Origin: Candidatus Rokuibacteriota bacterium
GTDB lineage: Bacteria; Methylomirabilota; Methylomirabilia; Rokubacteriales; CSP1-6
Assembly (NCBI GenBank): GCA_016193045.1
Contig: JACPSW010000105.1
Location: forward strand, 1 to 33,192
DNA: 33,192 nt
Direction of reading: 5' to 3'
The position numbers and the translations under genes are program-made. The notes beneath the pieces were generated by a model, which saw nothing but the letters and a program-made list of their open reading frames with translations, was not told the DNA's origin and made no database searches. Shown piece after piece: positions 12,478 through 21,547 of this stretch (its first letter is position 1; each line of letters begins with the position of its first letter).

Positions 12478-13378
12478 GGCGGGCCTCCTCTCTGCGGCCC
12501 TGCGGGCCGACCGTCAGGACCGGGCAGGGAGCCGTTCGAATGACGCGGTGAGCGATGGAACCGAGCGTCCACCGGATGAGCCCCGACCAGCCGTGGGTCC
12601 CCATCACGATCAGGCCCGCTCCCGACGCGACCGCCTCGTTGACGATCTGTTCCTCGGCGACCCCGCGGCGGAGCGCCGTCTGGACCTGGGGCCGGGGAAT
12701 CCGGCTCTTGGCCAGCAGATCCTCCACCGACTGCTCGGCGTGCCGGCGGTAGCCGGCTTCCAGCTTGGCCCGCTCCGACGGCGAGACCCGAGGATCCTCC
12801 GGAACCTCCGGCATGACGTGGAGCAGGATCAGCGGCGCCCCGCCGGCGATCGCCAGCTCCTCCGCCACCGGCCATGCCCCCTGCGCCGTCGGGGAGAAGT
12901 CCGTGGGGTAGATCAGCGGACCCTGGCGCGCCGGGCGAGCCCAGGCCGGGCCCACGGTCACGACGGGGCACGGCGCCCGGCGCAGAATCTCGTCGGCGAC
13001 GCTCCCCAGGAACGTCTGCTTGAACCCGGTACGTCCGACGGTCCCCGCCACGACGAGCCCCGCCTGCTCCTCGACGGCGGCCAGCAGGATCTGTTCGGCG
13101 GCGCGGCCCTTGTCCACGCGCGAGCGCGCCTTCAGGGTCTCGAGCTCCGCCTGGGCCACCAGCTTCCCGATCTCGGCTTCCGCATCGCCGCGGGCCGTCT
13201 CCCAGTAGCGCGTGAAGACGTCCGCCGAGAAGAACCCTTCCGGCGGCGCCGTGAGCGGCGGCACGACGTGGAGGATGACCACCTCCGCGCGGCACACCCG
13301 CGCGAGCTCCATCGCGCACGGCCAGGCCGCGAGCGAGGCCGCCGAGAAATCCGTGGCGTACAGGATCCGCGCGATCAT
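12467..13378 (-). CDS. Tandem-domain universal stress protein
   Basis: At 303 aa, this contains two consecutive Usp domains. Domain 1 (about 1-150) opens MIARILYATDFSAAS and has GTVGRTGFKQTFLGS. Domain 2 (about 155-300) opens LIYPTDFSPTAQGAWP and has GTHGWSGLIRWTLGS. Both nucleotide motifs fit G-x2-G-x9-GS. Tandem Usps form internal pseudo-dimers. The ATG overlaps the upstream USP stop in an ATGA junction, and the gene overlaps birA by 11 bases, so translation of all three is likely coupled. Confidence 0.94.
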   Translation of the reverse strand: MIARILYATDFSAASLAAWPCAMELARVCRAEVVILHVVPPLTAPPEGFFSADVFTRYWETARGDAEAEIGKLVAQAELETLKARSRVDKGRAAEQILLAAVEEQAGLVVAGTVGRTGFKQTFLGSVADEILRRAPCPVVTVGPAWARPARQGPLIYPTDFSPTAQGAWPVAEELAIAGGAPLILLHVMPEVPEDPRVSPSERAKLEAGYRRHAEQSVEDLLAKSRIPRPQVQTALRRGVAEEQIVNEAVASGAGLIVMGTHGWSGLIRWTLGSIAHRVIRTAPCPVLTVGPQGRREEARRVP

Positions 13379-13833
13379 GCGGCGCTCTCGAGCGCGGCCT
13401 CCGAGATGCGCATGAGAAACACGGGGATCGGCGAGCCGCGCAGGACCGCCTCGGCGACCGAGCCGAACAGGAGCCGCCCGAGGCCGCTGCGCCCGTGGGT
13501 GGTCATGGCGATCATGTCGGCGTTGATCTCCTTCGCCGCCGCGATGATCTCCGTCGCAGGGTCGCCGACCCTCACCCGGGCGCCCGCGCGGACTCCCTTG
13601 GCCTTGAGCGACGCCACCAGCGGCTCGAGGTAGCCCTGAGCGTCCAGCTCCTTCACGATCGGCTCTCCGGCCGGCAGCTCCCGGGCGAGCGTCACCACTT
13701 CCGTCGGGGTCAGCGGGACCACGCGGACCAGCAGGATCTCGATGTCGAGGGGACCGGCGATCTGCTCGATGAAGGGAAGAATCGCCTCCGCCACCCGCGA
13801 GCCGTCCAGGGGAACGAGGACACGCTGGTACAC
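13375..13833 (-). CDS. Universal stress protein (UspA family), single domain
   Basis: A 152-aa Usp that opens YQRVLVPLDGSRVAEAILPF and carries TTHGRSGLGRLLFGS; the first Gly of the nucleotide motif is Thr. It is most similar to the neighbouring 13837-14334 product, sharing the AMTTHGRSGLGRL core, so the two probably arose by tandem duplication. The start is GTG, 3 bases after the upstream stop. The TGA overlaps the ATG of the tandem Usp (ATGA). Confidence 0.94.
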   Translation of the reverse strand: MYQRVLVPLDGSRVAEAILPFIEQIAGPLDIEILLVRVVPLTPTEVVTLARELPAGEPIVKELDAQGYLEPLVASLKAKGVRAGARVRVGDPATEIIAAAKEINADMIAMTTHGRSGLGRLLFGSVAEAVLRGSPIPVFLMRISEAALESAA

Positions 13834-13836
13834 GGC

Positions 13837-14334
13837 TTACACCCTCCCGGCCATGGAGCCCCGCCAGGGCCTGGCCTCGCCCTTTTCTACCGGCGCCTGG
13901 ATCGGCGCCTCGGCCGCGCGGACCAGGAGGATCGGAGTCGTCGTCCCGCGCAGCACCGATTCGGCCACGCTCCCCACGATCAGGCGCCCCAGCCCGCTGC
14001 GGCCGTGGGTCGTCATCGCGATCAGGTCCACCTTGTTGAGGCGCGCCGCCTCCACGATCGCGTACGCGGCCGGGCCGTACCACACGGAGGTTTCGACGTC
14101 CTTCCGCCCCTGGGCCGCGAGACGGTCGCGGACCTGGGCCAGGTAGTCCTCCGCCTCCTGCACCACTTTGATCTGGCCCTCGGTGGGGTCGACACCGGGA
14201 AGCGTGTGGGCCTCGGCGGCGCGGATCAGCACCAGCTTTGCCCCGGAACTCTCGGCCATCTCGACTGCTCTCGGCAGCGCGGCTTCCGCGAGCGCCGAGC
14301 CGTCCAGGGGGACAAGAATCTTCTGGAGTTTCAT
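13837..14334 (-). CDS. Universal stress protein (UspA family), first gene of the operon
   Basis: A 165-aa Usp opening KLQKILVPLDGSALAEAALP with TTHGRSGLGRLIVGSVAESVL. A short proline/glycine-rich tail after about residue 145 exceeds the usual family length. A strong AAAGGAGA ribosome-binding site precedes ATG 14334. The start lies about 34 bases downstream of the transcription start predicted from the sigma-54 promoter at 14379-14394, making this the promoter-proximal gene of the 15-gene unit. Confidence 0.94.
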   Translation of the reverse strand: MKLQKILVPLDGSALAEAALPRAVEMAESSGAKLVLIRAAEAHTLPGVDPTEGQIKVVQEAEDYLAQVRDRLAAQGRKDVETSVWYGPAAYAIVEAARLNKVDLIAMTTHGRSGLGRLIVGSVAESVLRGTTTPILLVRAAEAPIQAPVEKGEARPWRGSMAGRV

Positions 14335-14378
14335 GGAGGTCTCCTTTCCTCGGCTACATTCCTTCCGACCAGCGAAAG

Positions 14379-14394
14379 TGCAACGGAAGTGCCA
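14379..14394 (-). promoter_or_regulatory. Sigma-54 (-24/-12) promoter for the USP-to-LigD operon
   Basis: On the minus strand the sequence is TGGCACTTCCGTTGCA. This matches the sigma-54 consensus TGGCAC-N5-TTGCW at every defined position, with GG and GC separated by the required 10 bases. The predicted start of transcription is near 14368, leaving a leader of about 34 bases that contains the ribosome-binding site of the first USP gene. The gene immediately upstream encodes an NtrC-type sigma-54 activator with an intact GAFTGA loop, which is the expected regulator. Confidence 0.85.
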
Positions 14395-14446
14395 CGGAGA
14401 GGTGGACGGAGAAGGATTGAAAATCGAGGAGTTACTGCCGAGAGGG

Positions 14447-14463
14447 GGCGCGGGCAGCGCGCC
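14447..14463. other. GC-rich hairpin, possible terminator of the regulator transcript
   Basis: A perfect 6-base stem GGCGCG/CGCGCC encloses a 5-base loop (GGCAG). It lies about 40 bases beyond the NtrC-type gene stop. No T-run follows on the minus strand, so intrinsic termination is doubtful; it may simply be structure in the leader between regulator and operon. Confidence 0.35.
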
Positions 14464-14464
14464 G

Positions 14465-14490
14465 CACCTGAGGCGCGGTCACCCCAGGTG
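14465..14490. promoter_or_regulatory. Inverted repeat, candidate upstream activator site for the NtrC-type regulator
   Basis: Two 9-base arms, CACCTGAGG and CCCCAGGTG, are separated by 8 bases and match at 8 of 9 positions when inverted. The site is about 70-95 bases upstream of the -24 element, the usual distance for a sigma-54 activator dimer. Only one copy is visible. It could instead be transcript structure just past the regulator stop. Confidence 0.45.
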
Positions 14491-14501
14491 GGGCAGGCTC
14501 A

Positions 14502-15916
<1,415 letters not shown>

Positions 15917-15920
<4 letters not shown>

Positions 15921-17560
15921 GCGCGGTCCTCTGTCACCACGACCGGAAAGGTGAGCGTGAAGGTGGTCCCCTTGCCGGGCCGGGACTGGACGTCGATCGT
16001 GCCCTGGTGCTCGCGGATGATCCCGTAGCTCACGGACAGGCCGAGCCCCGTCCCCTGCGCCTTCGTGGTGTAGAAGGGATCGAAGATCTTCGGCAGCCGG
16101 TCGAGCGGGATCCCGGGCCCGTTGTCGGCCACGACGAGGCGCAGCCAGCCCGGCCGGCTGGCCACGGTCCCGGTCTCGATCCGGATCTCGCCCCCGTCCC
16201 TCATCGCATCCCGGGCGTTGGTCAGGAGGTTCAGGACGACCTGCTGGAGCGCGTTGGGGTCCCCCTGCATCGGGGGCAGATCCGGCGCCAGCGACCGCCG
16301 CACCGTGATCCCCTCCTTGCTGACCTGCTTCTCCAAAAGGAGCAGGGTGTCCTCGACGACCCCGTTCAGGTCCAGCAGGCCGCGGTCCCCCGGGGACTGG
16401 CGCGCGAAGGACAGGAGCCCGCGGGCGATCCGCGCCACGCGCTGCGAATGGCGATGGAGGACCTCCAGGTCCTGCCGGACCTGGGGCGGCAGCCCGAGCT
16501 CGTCGGCCTCCTGGAGCATCAGGTCGATCCGGGAGGAGATGATGCCGACGGGATTGTTCAGCTCGTGGGCGAGCCCGGCGGAGAGCGTGCCGAGGGCGGC
16601 GAGTTTCTCCGCCTGGCGGGCGGAGCGGCCCAGCCCCACCTTTTCGGTGATGTCCTCGATGAGGAGCACGGCCCCGGAGGGCGCCAGGTTCTCCCGGAGG
16701 AGGCTTCCCTTCACATTCAGGATGACCCGGCCTTTCCTGAGCGTCTCGATCTCCACCCCCTCGACGCTGAACTCGTCGATCTCCCCCCCGAGGAGCCGCT
16801 CGATCGGCTCGGCGAGCCCCTCGCGGCAGCTCGGGTTGATTCCCACGAACGGCTCGCCGAGCACCTCCTGGGCCTTGACCTCGTACCGCTCCTCCATCGC
16901 GCGGTTCCAGGCCCGCACCCGCCCGTCCGCGTCGAGCACGACGAGGCCGTCGCGGAGGCTCTCCACGACGTTCGTGATGAAGCGCTCGCGCGCCTCGATC
17001 TCCCGGTTCAGGGCCGCGACCGCGAACCGCTCGCGCTCCTCGATGTCCGCGAGCACGCCGACCCCCACGGCCGTTCCGATCAGCACGGCGATCCGAATGG
17101 CGACGTTCGCCCACTCGTGGTGGACGAGCGTGGGCCAGATGACCCAGATGTAGGCGATTGAGGCCCCGACGGCCACCGCCACGCCGCGCCGGATCCCGTA
17201 GTAGTAGGACTGGAGGCCCGCGATCAGAAGCAGGGCGAGAAAGAGCGTGCTCTCGGCCCCGCCCGAGAGGCGGATGAGGAGGAGCGCGAAAGACAGGTCG
17301 ATCAGGAGCACGGGGAGGTGGAGGCGGAAGACCAGTCCGGGGCGGAGCCAGATGAGCAGGTAGAGGAGGAGACTGTAGCAGCTGAACGCCGCCAGCGCGA
17401 AGGCCAGGAGGATCCAGCCGACGAAATCCGTGGGGGTCAGCGCCAGCCACACGAAGCCCGCGATGACGGCGAGCCCCCGGAGGAACGGCAGCGCCAGGAA
17501 CCGCGGGCCGCCCACGCGTCGGGAGAGCTGCTGGAGCCAGCTGATCTCGCTCATCATCAA
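15917..17560 (-). CDS. Membrane sensor histidine kinase (PAS-containing, NtrB-like)
   Basis: The 547-aa kinase starts with five or six closely spaced hydrophobic helices (about 25-175) with almost no periplasmic loops, so it probably senses a membrane or intracellular cue. A PAS domain (about 195-315) opens VVESLRDGLVVLDADGRV. The H-box AHELNNPVGI (His near 338) is of the NtrB/HPK4-like type, followed by N-box LLTNARDA, G1 DNGPGIP, F-box FDPFYTTK and G2 GTGLGLS. It is the cognate partner of the overlapping NtrC-type regulator. Several ATGs lie together at the start, so the exact N-terminus is uncertain by two residues. Confidence 0.95.
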
Positions 17561-17578
17561 ACCCTGCTCGACCGCCTC

Positions 17579-17584
17579 ATGATA
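17579..17584 (-). promoter_or_regulatory. Possible -10 element for the kinase/regulator pair
   Basis: TATCAT on the minus strand lies 19 bases upstream of the kinase start. No convincing -35 box is found at the expected spacing, so this is tentative. Confidence 0.25.
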
Positions 17585-17594
17585 CCACGCGCCA

Positions 17595-17638
17595 CAGCGG
17601 CCTTACGGGCGGCGGGGGAGAGGGCAGGGTGAGGGGGC
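17595..17638. repeat. Purine-rich intergenic segment resembling a common dispersed repeat
   Basis: The segment includes GGGGGAGAGGGCAGGGTGAG, between the prenyltransferase stop and the kinase start. Its complement, CCCTCACCCTGCCCTCTCCC, resembles dispersed intergenic sequence I recall from many high-GC bacterial genomes. Only one copy is visible in this window, so this is recognition from memory, not a demonstrated repeat. Confidence 0.3.
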
Positions 17639-17639
17639 G

Positions 17640-18416
17640 TTAGCGGCCGAAGCGCCGCCGCCGGTGCTGGTAGCTCCGGATGGCACGGAGGAAGTCGATC
17701 TTGCGGAAGGCGGGCCAGTGGACGTCGCAGAAGTAGAACTCGCTGTACGCGCTCTGCCAGAGCATGAAGCCGGAGAGGCGCACCTCTCCCGAGGTGCGGA
17801 TGATCAGGTCGGGATCGGGGCAGTCGTAGGTGTAGAGATACTTGTCCACGGCGTCGGGGGTGAGGGCTCCGAGGATCTCGTCGGGGCGCTCCCCGCGGGT
17901 GAAGGACTCCCGGAGGTACCCTTTGACGGCATCCACGATCTCCTGCCGGCCGCCGTATCCCACCCCCACGTTGAGGAGCATCCGCTCGTGCCGGCGCGTC
18001 GCCGACTCCGCCGCCCTCAGCGCGTTGAGAGCGCCGGCCGGGAGCAGGTCCAGGCGGCCGATCGGCCGCACACGCATCCCGAGCCGCTCGGCCAGGCCCC
18101 CCTCGACCCACTCGGCCATCTTCGCCTCGATCACCTGGAGGACGTCGGCAACTTCGCCGGGCTCGCGGGTGAGGTTCTCGGTCGAGAGCCACCAGAGCGT
18201 CACCGTGGGGATGCCCAGCTCGGCGCACCAGGCGAGCACCTCCTCGGTCTTCTCCGCGCCCATGCGGTACCCTTCGGCGAGGCTCACCAGCCCGGTTTCT
18301 CGCGCGTAGCGCCGGTGGCCGTCCTGGATCAGGCCCACGTGCCGCGGGAGCGGCCGGCGAAACACCTCGTCCAGGAGCTGGCGCCCGTACAGGCGGTAGA
18401 GGAGGCGCTTCAGCAT
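17640..18416 (-). CDS. cis-Prenyltransferase (isoprenyl/undecaprenyl diphosphate synthase family)
   Basis: The 258-aa enzyme condenses isopentenyl diphosphate in cis onto an allylic primer, making the lipid carrier for cell-wall glycans or a shorter relative. The catalytic Asp is in LIQDGHRRYAR (near residue 33); most family members have DGN, so His replaces a conserved Asn. The C-terminal signature DLIIRTSGEVRLSGFMLWQSAYSEFYF is intact. The wording RTSGEVRLSGF...WQSAYSEF is closer to actinobacterial short-chain Z-prenyl synthases than to E. coli UppS, so product length is uncertain. ATG 18416 shares a base with the amidase stop (TGATG). Confidence 0.9.
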   Translation of the reverse strand: MLKRLLYRLYGRQLLDEVFRRPLPRHVGLIQDGHRRYARETGLVSLAEGYRMGAEKTEEVLAWCAELGIPTVTLWWLSTENLTREPGEVADVLQVIEAKMAEWVEGGLAERLGMRVRPIGRLDLLPAGALNALRAAESATRRHERMLLNVGVGYGGRQEIVDAVKGYLRESFTRGERPDEILGALTPDAVDKYLYTYDCPDPDLIIRTSGEVRLSGFMLWQSAYSEFYFCDVHWPAFRKIDFLRAIRSYQHRRRRFGR

Positions 18417-19828
18417 CAGTCCACCGGCGGCCTCTCGGCCGCCCAGGGGCGCGCCGCCTCGAAGGCGGCCGACGCCGCGAGCACCGCGCGATCGGCGTGG
18501 CGGCGGCCCACGATCTGGAGCCCCACGGGCAGGCCGTCACGGGTGAAGCCCACGGGAATCGAGGCGGCGGGCTGACCGGTCAGGTTGAAGGGATAGGTGA
18601 AGGCCATCCAGCCCAGGGGCGACACCTTCTGCCCCGCGATCTCGCGCGGCCAGACGCCGTCGCCGGCGAAGGGCGGGACGGGCACGGTCGGCGTGAGGAG
18701 CAGATCGAAGCGGGCCAGGAAGCCCTGCACCTCCAGCCAGAACTCGCGGCGCCGGCGGGCCGCCTGGAGGTACTCCCGGATCGTCACGCCCCCGCCCCGT
18801 TCGAGGAAGCGCACCAGCGTGCGATCCATCCGGTCTCGCCACTCGGGCAGCCGGTCCCCCCAGTTCGCGTACATCTCGGCGGCAGCCATGGTGGAGAAGG
18901 TCTCTTCCGGATTCTCCCAGCCCGTCGCCACCGTCTCGACGCGGCAGCCCAGGGTTTCGAACACGCCCGCCGCCTCCTCCGTCAGGCGGATGACCTCGGG
19001 CTCCACCTGCGCGTAGCCGAGATCGGGGCTCCACGCCACGCTCCATCCCTGGATCGGCTCGTCGCATGCCGCGAGGTACGAGCCGGCCGCGGCCGGAAGC
19101 GAATGACGGTCCCGGTCGTCGGGGCCCGCAAGGACGTCCAACATGAGCGCGGCGTCGCGGACGGTGCGGCTCATGGGGGCGGGGACGGTGAAGGTCTCCC
19201 ATCCCGGAAATCCCGGGCCGCTCGGGATGCGCCCGAAGGAGGGCTTGAAGCCGTACACCCCGCAGAAGGAGGCCGGGATTCGGATGGAGCCGCCGCCATC
19301 GGTCCCGAGGGCGAGCGGCCCGAGTCCCGCCGCCACCGCCGCGCCCGCCCCCGAGCTGGACCCCCCCGGCGTCCGATCCGGGCGCCACGGGTTCCGGGTG
19401 ACGCCCAGGAGCGGGCTGTCGGCCAGGGATTTGTGGCCGAACTCCGGCGTGGTGGTCTTGCCGAGGATCACCGCCCCGGCGGCCTTGAGCCGCTCGACGG
19501 CGACCGCGTCTTCCTCCGGAACGAAGTCGGCGAAGATCCGCGAGCCGCCGGTGGTGACGATCCCCCGGGTGAAGAGGACGTCCTTGATGGAGACGGGCAC
19601 GCCGTGCACCGCGCCGAGCGGCTCGCCGTGCATGACGGCGGCCTCGGCGATCTTGGCCCCCTGGCGCGCCACGTCGGCGGTAACCGCACAGAAGGCGTTG
19701 AGCGCGGGGTTCAGCCGCTCGACGCGGGCCAGCAGCGCCTCGGTGAGCTCGACCGGCGAGAGCTTCCTGGCCCGGATGAGAGCGGCTATCTCCGTCGCCG
19801 GAAGCCAGCAGAGATGGGGGGGGCTCAT
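18416..19828 (-). CDS. Amidase-signature family amidohydrolase
   Basis: The 470-aa enzyme hydrolyses a carboxamide bond; the substrate is unknown. The Ser-cisSer-Lys triad is visible: Lys in VPVSIKDVLF (near residue 82), cis-Ser in TPGGSSSGAGAAVA and the nucleophile Ser in GTDGGGSIRIPASFCG (near 180). Length is normal. It could be GatA-like by fold, but GatB/GatC are absent and the sequence after residue 300 looks like a generic amidase, so a Glu-tRNA amidotransferase role is unlikely. It overlaps the lipoprotein gene (ATGA) and the prenyltransferase gene (TGATG). Confidence 0.92.
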   Translation of the reverse strand: MSPPHLCWLPATEIAALIRARKLSPVELTEALLARVERLNPALNAFCAVTADVARQGAKIAEAAVMHGEPLGAVHGVPVSIKDVLFTRGIVTTGGSRIFADFVPEEDAVAVERLKAAGAVILGKTTTPEFGHKSLADSPLLGVTRNPWRPDRTPGGSSSGAGAAVAAGLGPLALGTDGGGSIRIPASFCGVYGFKPSFGRIPSGPGFPGWETFTVPAPMSRTVRDAALMLDVLAGPDDRDRHSLPAAAGSYLAACDEPIQGWSVAWSPDLGYAQVEPEVIRLTEEAAGVFETLGCRVETVATGWENPEETFSTMAAAEMYANWGDRLPEWRDRMDRTLVRFLERGGGVTIREYLQAARRRREFWLEVQGFLARFDLLLTPTVPVPPFAGDGVWPREIAGQKVSPLGWMAFTYPFNLTGQPAASIPVGFTRDGLPVGLQIVGRRHADRAVLAASAAFEAARPWAAERPPVD

Positions 19829-20235
19829 CGGCGCGTGAGGCGGGCCACGGAGAGCTCCACGTGGGTGGCGTTGACGCCCTCACGCGCGGTGAGCCGGATC
19901 GTGTCCGCCGCCTTTCCGAAGTCCATGATGGTGGCCTTGTAGCCGTCGGGGGTCTTGGTCCGGTTCGTGAGGAGCAGGGTCCAGTCCTTGGCGAGGAGAA
20001 GATCCCTCGCCGCGGCCGCGGCGCCCTCCACGTCGAGCTCCGTCATGTAGACCAGCCGGGCCACGTCGGCCCGATCCGACCGGATCCTGACCCACTGGTC
20101 GGAGTACGGGATAAACGAGGCCGGGACCGGAACGTCGCCGAACGGCTCGCGTGGGATCCCGCCCCGGCCGGCGCACGCGGTCAGCGCCAGAGCCAGCGCG
20201 AGCGGGAGGAGGACCCTGGGGCGGCGGTCGAGCAT
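19825..20235 (-). CDS. Small lipoprotein of unknown function
   Basis: The 136-aa protein has a basic N-terminus (MLDRRPR), a short hydrophobic stretch and the lipobox LTAC at about residues 18-21, so it should be lipid-anchored. The residue after Cys is Ala, compatible with outer-membrane sorting. The mature part has alternating strands and a helix (VEGAAAAARDLLL) and ends VELSVARLTRR. I do not recognise a family. ATG 20235 fits the signal peptide best; ATG 20256 would add seven residues. It heads the amidase/prenyltransferase operon. Confidence 0.8.
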   Translation of the reverse strand: MLDRRPRVLLPLALALALTACAGRGGIPREPFGDVPVPASFIPYSDQWVRIRSDRADVARLVYMTELDVEGAAAAARDLLLAKDWTLLLTNRTKTPDGYKATIMDFGKAADTIRLTAREGVNATHVELSVARLTRR

Positions 20236-20265
20236 GAACACCCGGTATTGTATCATCAACCTCCC
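20236..20265. promoter_or_regulatory. Divergent intergenic region
   Basis: Only 30 bases separate the lipoprotein ATG and the divergent 420-aa gene. This AT-richer spot contains TATTGTATCAT (plus) and TACAAT (minus), so overlapping -10 elements for both directions are possible. No good -35 boxes or plus-strand ribosome-binding site are visible. Confidence 0.3.
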
Positions 20266-21528
20266 ATGACCGATCTGCACCGGACCGTGAAGCCCCACGG
20301 CACTGTCGTGATCCACCGGCCGGGGCCGTCCGGGCGGCCGCTGCTGGTCTCCGAGGCCGACCGGCACGGCACGCCGCTCACGGTCGCCGAGTGGGACGAC
20401 GCGGGACGGCTTTGCCACGCCAGGGTCCGCCTGCCCGATAGCAGCTGGGTCGGCATCGAGCCCGCGGCGGTGGAGTCGCCCGCCTGGGGGCCCTCCGACC
20501 GCCTCTGGCTCCTCGAGCCGGTCGAGCCGTTTCGGCCCGTCGAGCCGATCACGATCTTCCAGTCGGTGGACTACGGGGCGGTCGGCTTCATCCCCCCGCT
20601 CGCCGAGCCCGCGCGGCTGCCGCCCGGGGCGGGGACCGCCGTGCTGAACTTCCTTGCGACCCTCCTCGTGGATCAGGACGCCCCGCGCGTCGGCTACCGG
20701 GGGCCCTACGCGACGGAGCAGCTCTTCACCGCCCTCCTGGAGTCGTTCCGCCACGACCCGGCCGCGCCGTCGCCGCTCGAGCGATTCATGGCGTCCGATC
20801 TCGCCTGGACGCCGGCCCCCCACGAGCGGCTCTTCGCCCCGGCGGGGGTGTACGTCCAGCTGCGCGACGGAATCGAGAAGGTCGCCTTCCGGGGGCGCGC
20901 GTACTACCGGCGGCGCTGGCAGGACGTGGTGCGCGCCGAGCCCCGCGTCGTCAGGACGGAGAGCGCGCGCGTCCTGTGCTCACTGTGGGCCCTGGGAGAA
21001 GCCGTCGAGGACCATCTCATCCTCGATCCGGCGGGAGAGGTCCTGGCCGTGCTGCCCCCGGCGCCCGCGGAGGGGACGGCCCTCCCCTTCTCCCTCGCGT
21101 GGCGCAGCGCGATGGGCGAGCTCATCGCCCACGGAAGCACGCCGCTCCTTCGACCGTCCATCCTGGGGGTCGTGGAGCGGCTCGGCCTGGAGTGGGGGGC
21201 GGTCACGGGGGATCTGGTGGAGGCGGCCGGCGACCGCCTGGTGGTGAGCCTGCGCCTGCCGCGCCTGTTCCGTCAGAGGCTCCCCGCGCAGCCGGATCAG
21301 GGGGAGCGGGTCCGCGCCGCCCTGGGCTTCGCGGCGGAGGTGGCGAGGCTTCTCGGGCCGGCGGTGCGGCAAAAGGCCCAGGCCACGCTGGCGGCGCTGC
21401 CCGAGCCGGGACAGCGGGCGGCGCTGGAATTGGCCGAGGCGACCTTCGACGCTGCGGCCTCGGGCCTTCAGTCGAGCCTGGATCGCCTCGTCCGCGCGCT
21501 GCTGGCCGGCAAAGACCTGCCCGCCTAA
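20266..21528 (+). CDS. Uncharacterised 420-aa protein
   Basis: This is the only long plus-strand gene in the left 27 kb. The protein is soluble, without a signal peptide or membrane segments. The N-terminal 90 residues look beta-rich (VVIHRP, LLVSEADRHG, WVGIEP). The centre contains YRGPYATEQLFTALLESF and RGRAYYRRRWQDVVRAEPRVVR. The last 100 residues are helical and alanine-rich. I recognise no motif or family. ATG 20266 is the first start after the divergent lipoprotein; no clear ribosome-binding site precedes it, so leaderless translation is possible. The reading frame stays open far upstream, but that is the shadow of the lipoprotein gene. Confidence 0.75.
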   Translation: MTDLHRTVKPHGTVVIHRPGPSGRPLLVSEADRHGTPLTVAEWDDAGRLCHARVRLPDSSWVGIEPAAVESPAWGPSDRLWLLEPVEPFRPVEPITIFQSVDYGAVGFIPPLAEPARLPPGAGTAVLNFLATLLVDQDAPRVGYRGPYATEQLFTALLESFRHDPAAPSPLERFMASDLAWTPAPHERLFAPAGVYVQLRDGIEKVAFRGRAYYRRRWQDVVRAEPRVVRTESARVLCSLWALGEAVEDHLILDPAGEVLAVLPPAPAEGTALPFSLAWRSAMGELIAHGSTPLLRPSILGVVERLGLEWGAVTGDLVEAAGDRLVVSLRLPRLFRQRLPAQPDQGERVRAALGFAAEVARLLGPAVRQKAQATLAALPEPGQRAALELAEATFDAAASGLQSSLDRLVRALLAGKDLPA

Positions 21529-21547
21529 GCAGCCGGCCCGCGGGTCC

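Noticed and set aside
18416..19828. GatA subunit of Glu-tRNA amidotransferase
   Set aside because: Amidase signature alone is not specific; gatB and gatC are absent and the neighbours are a lipoprotein and a prenyltransferase.
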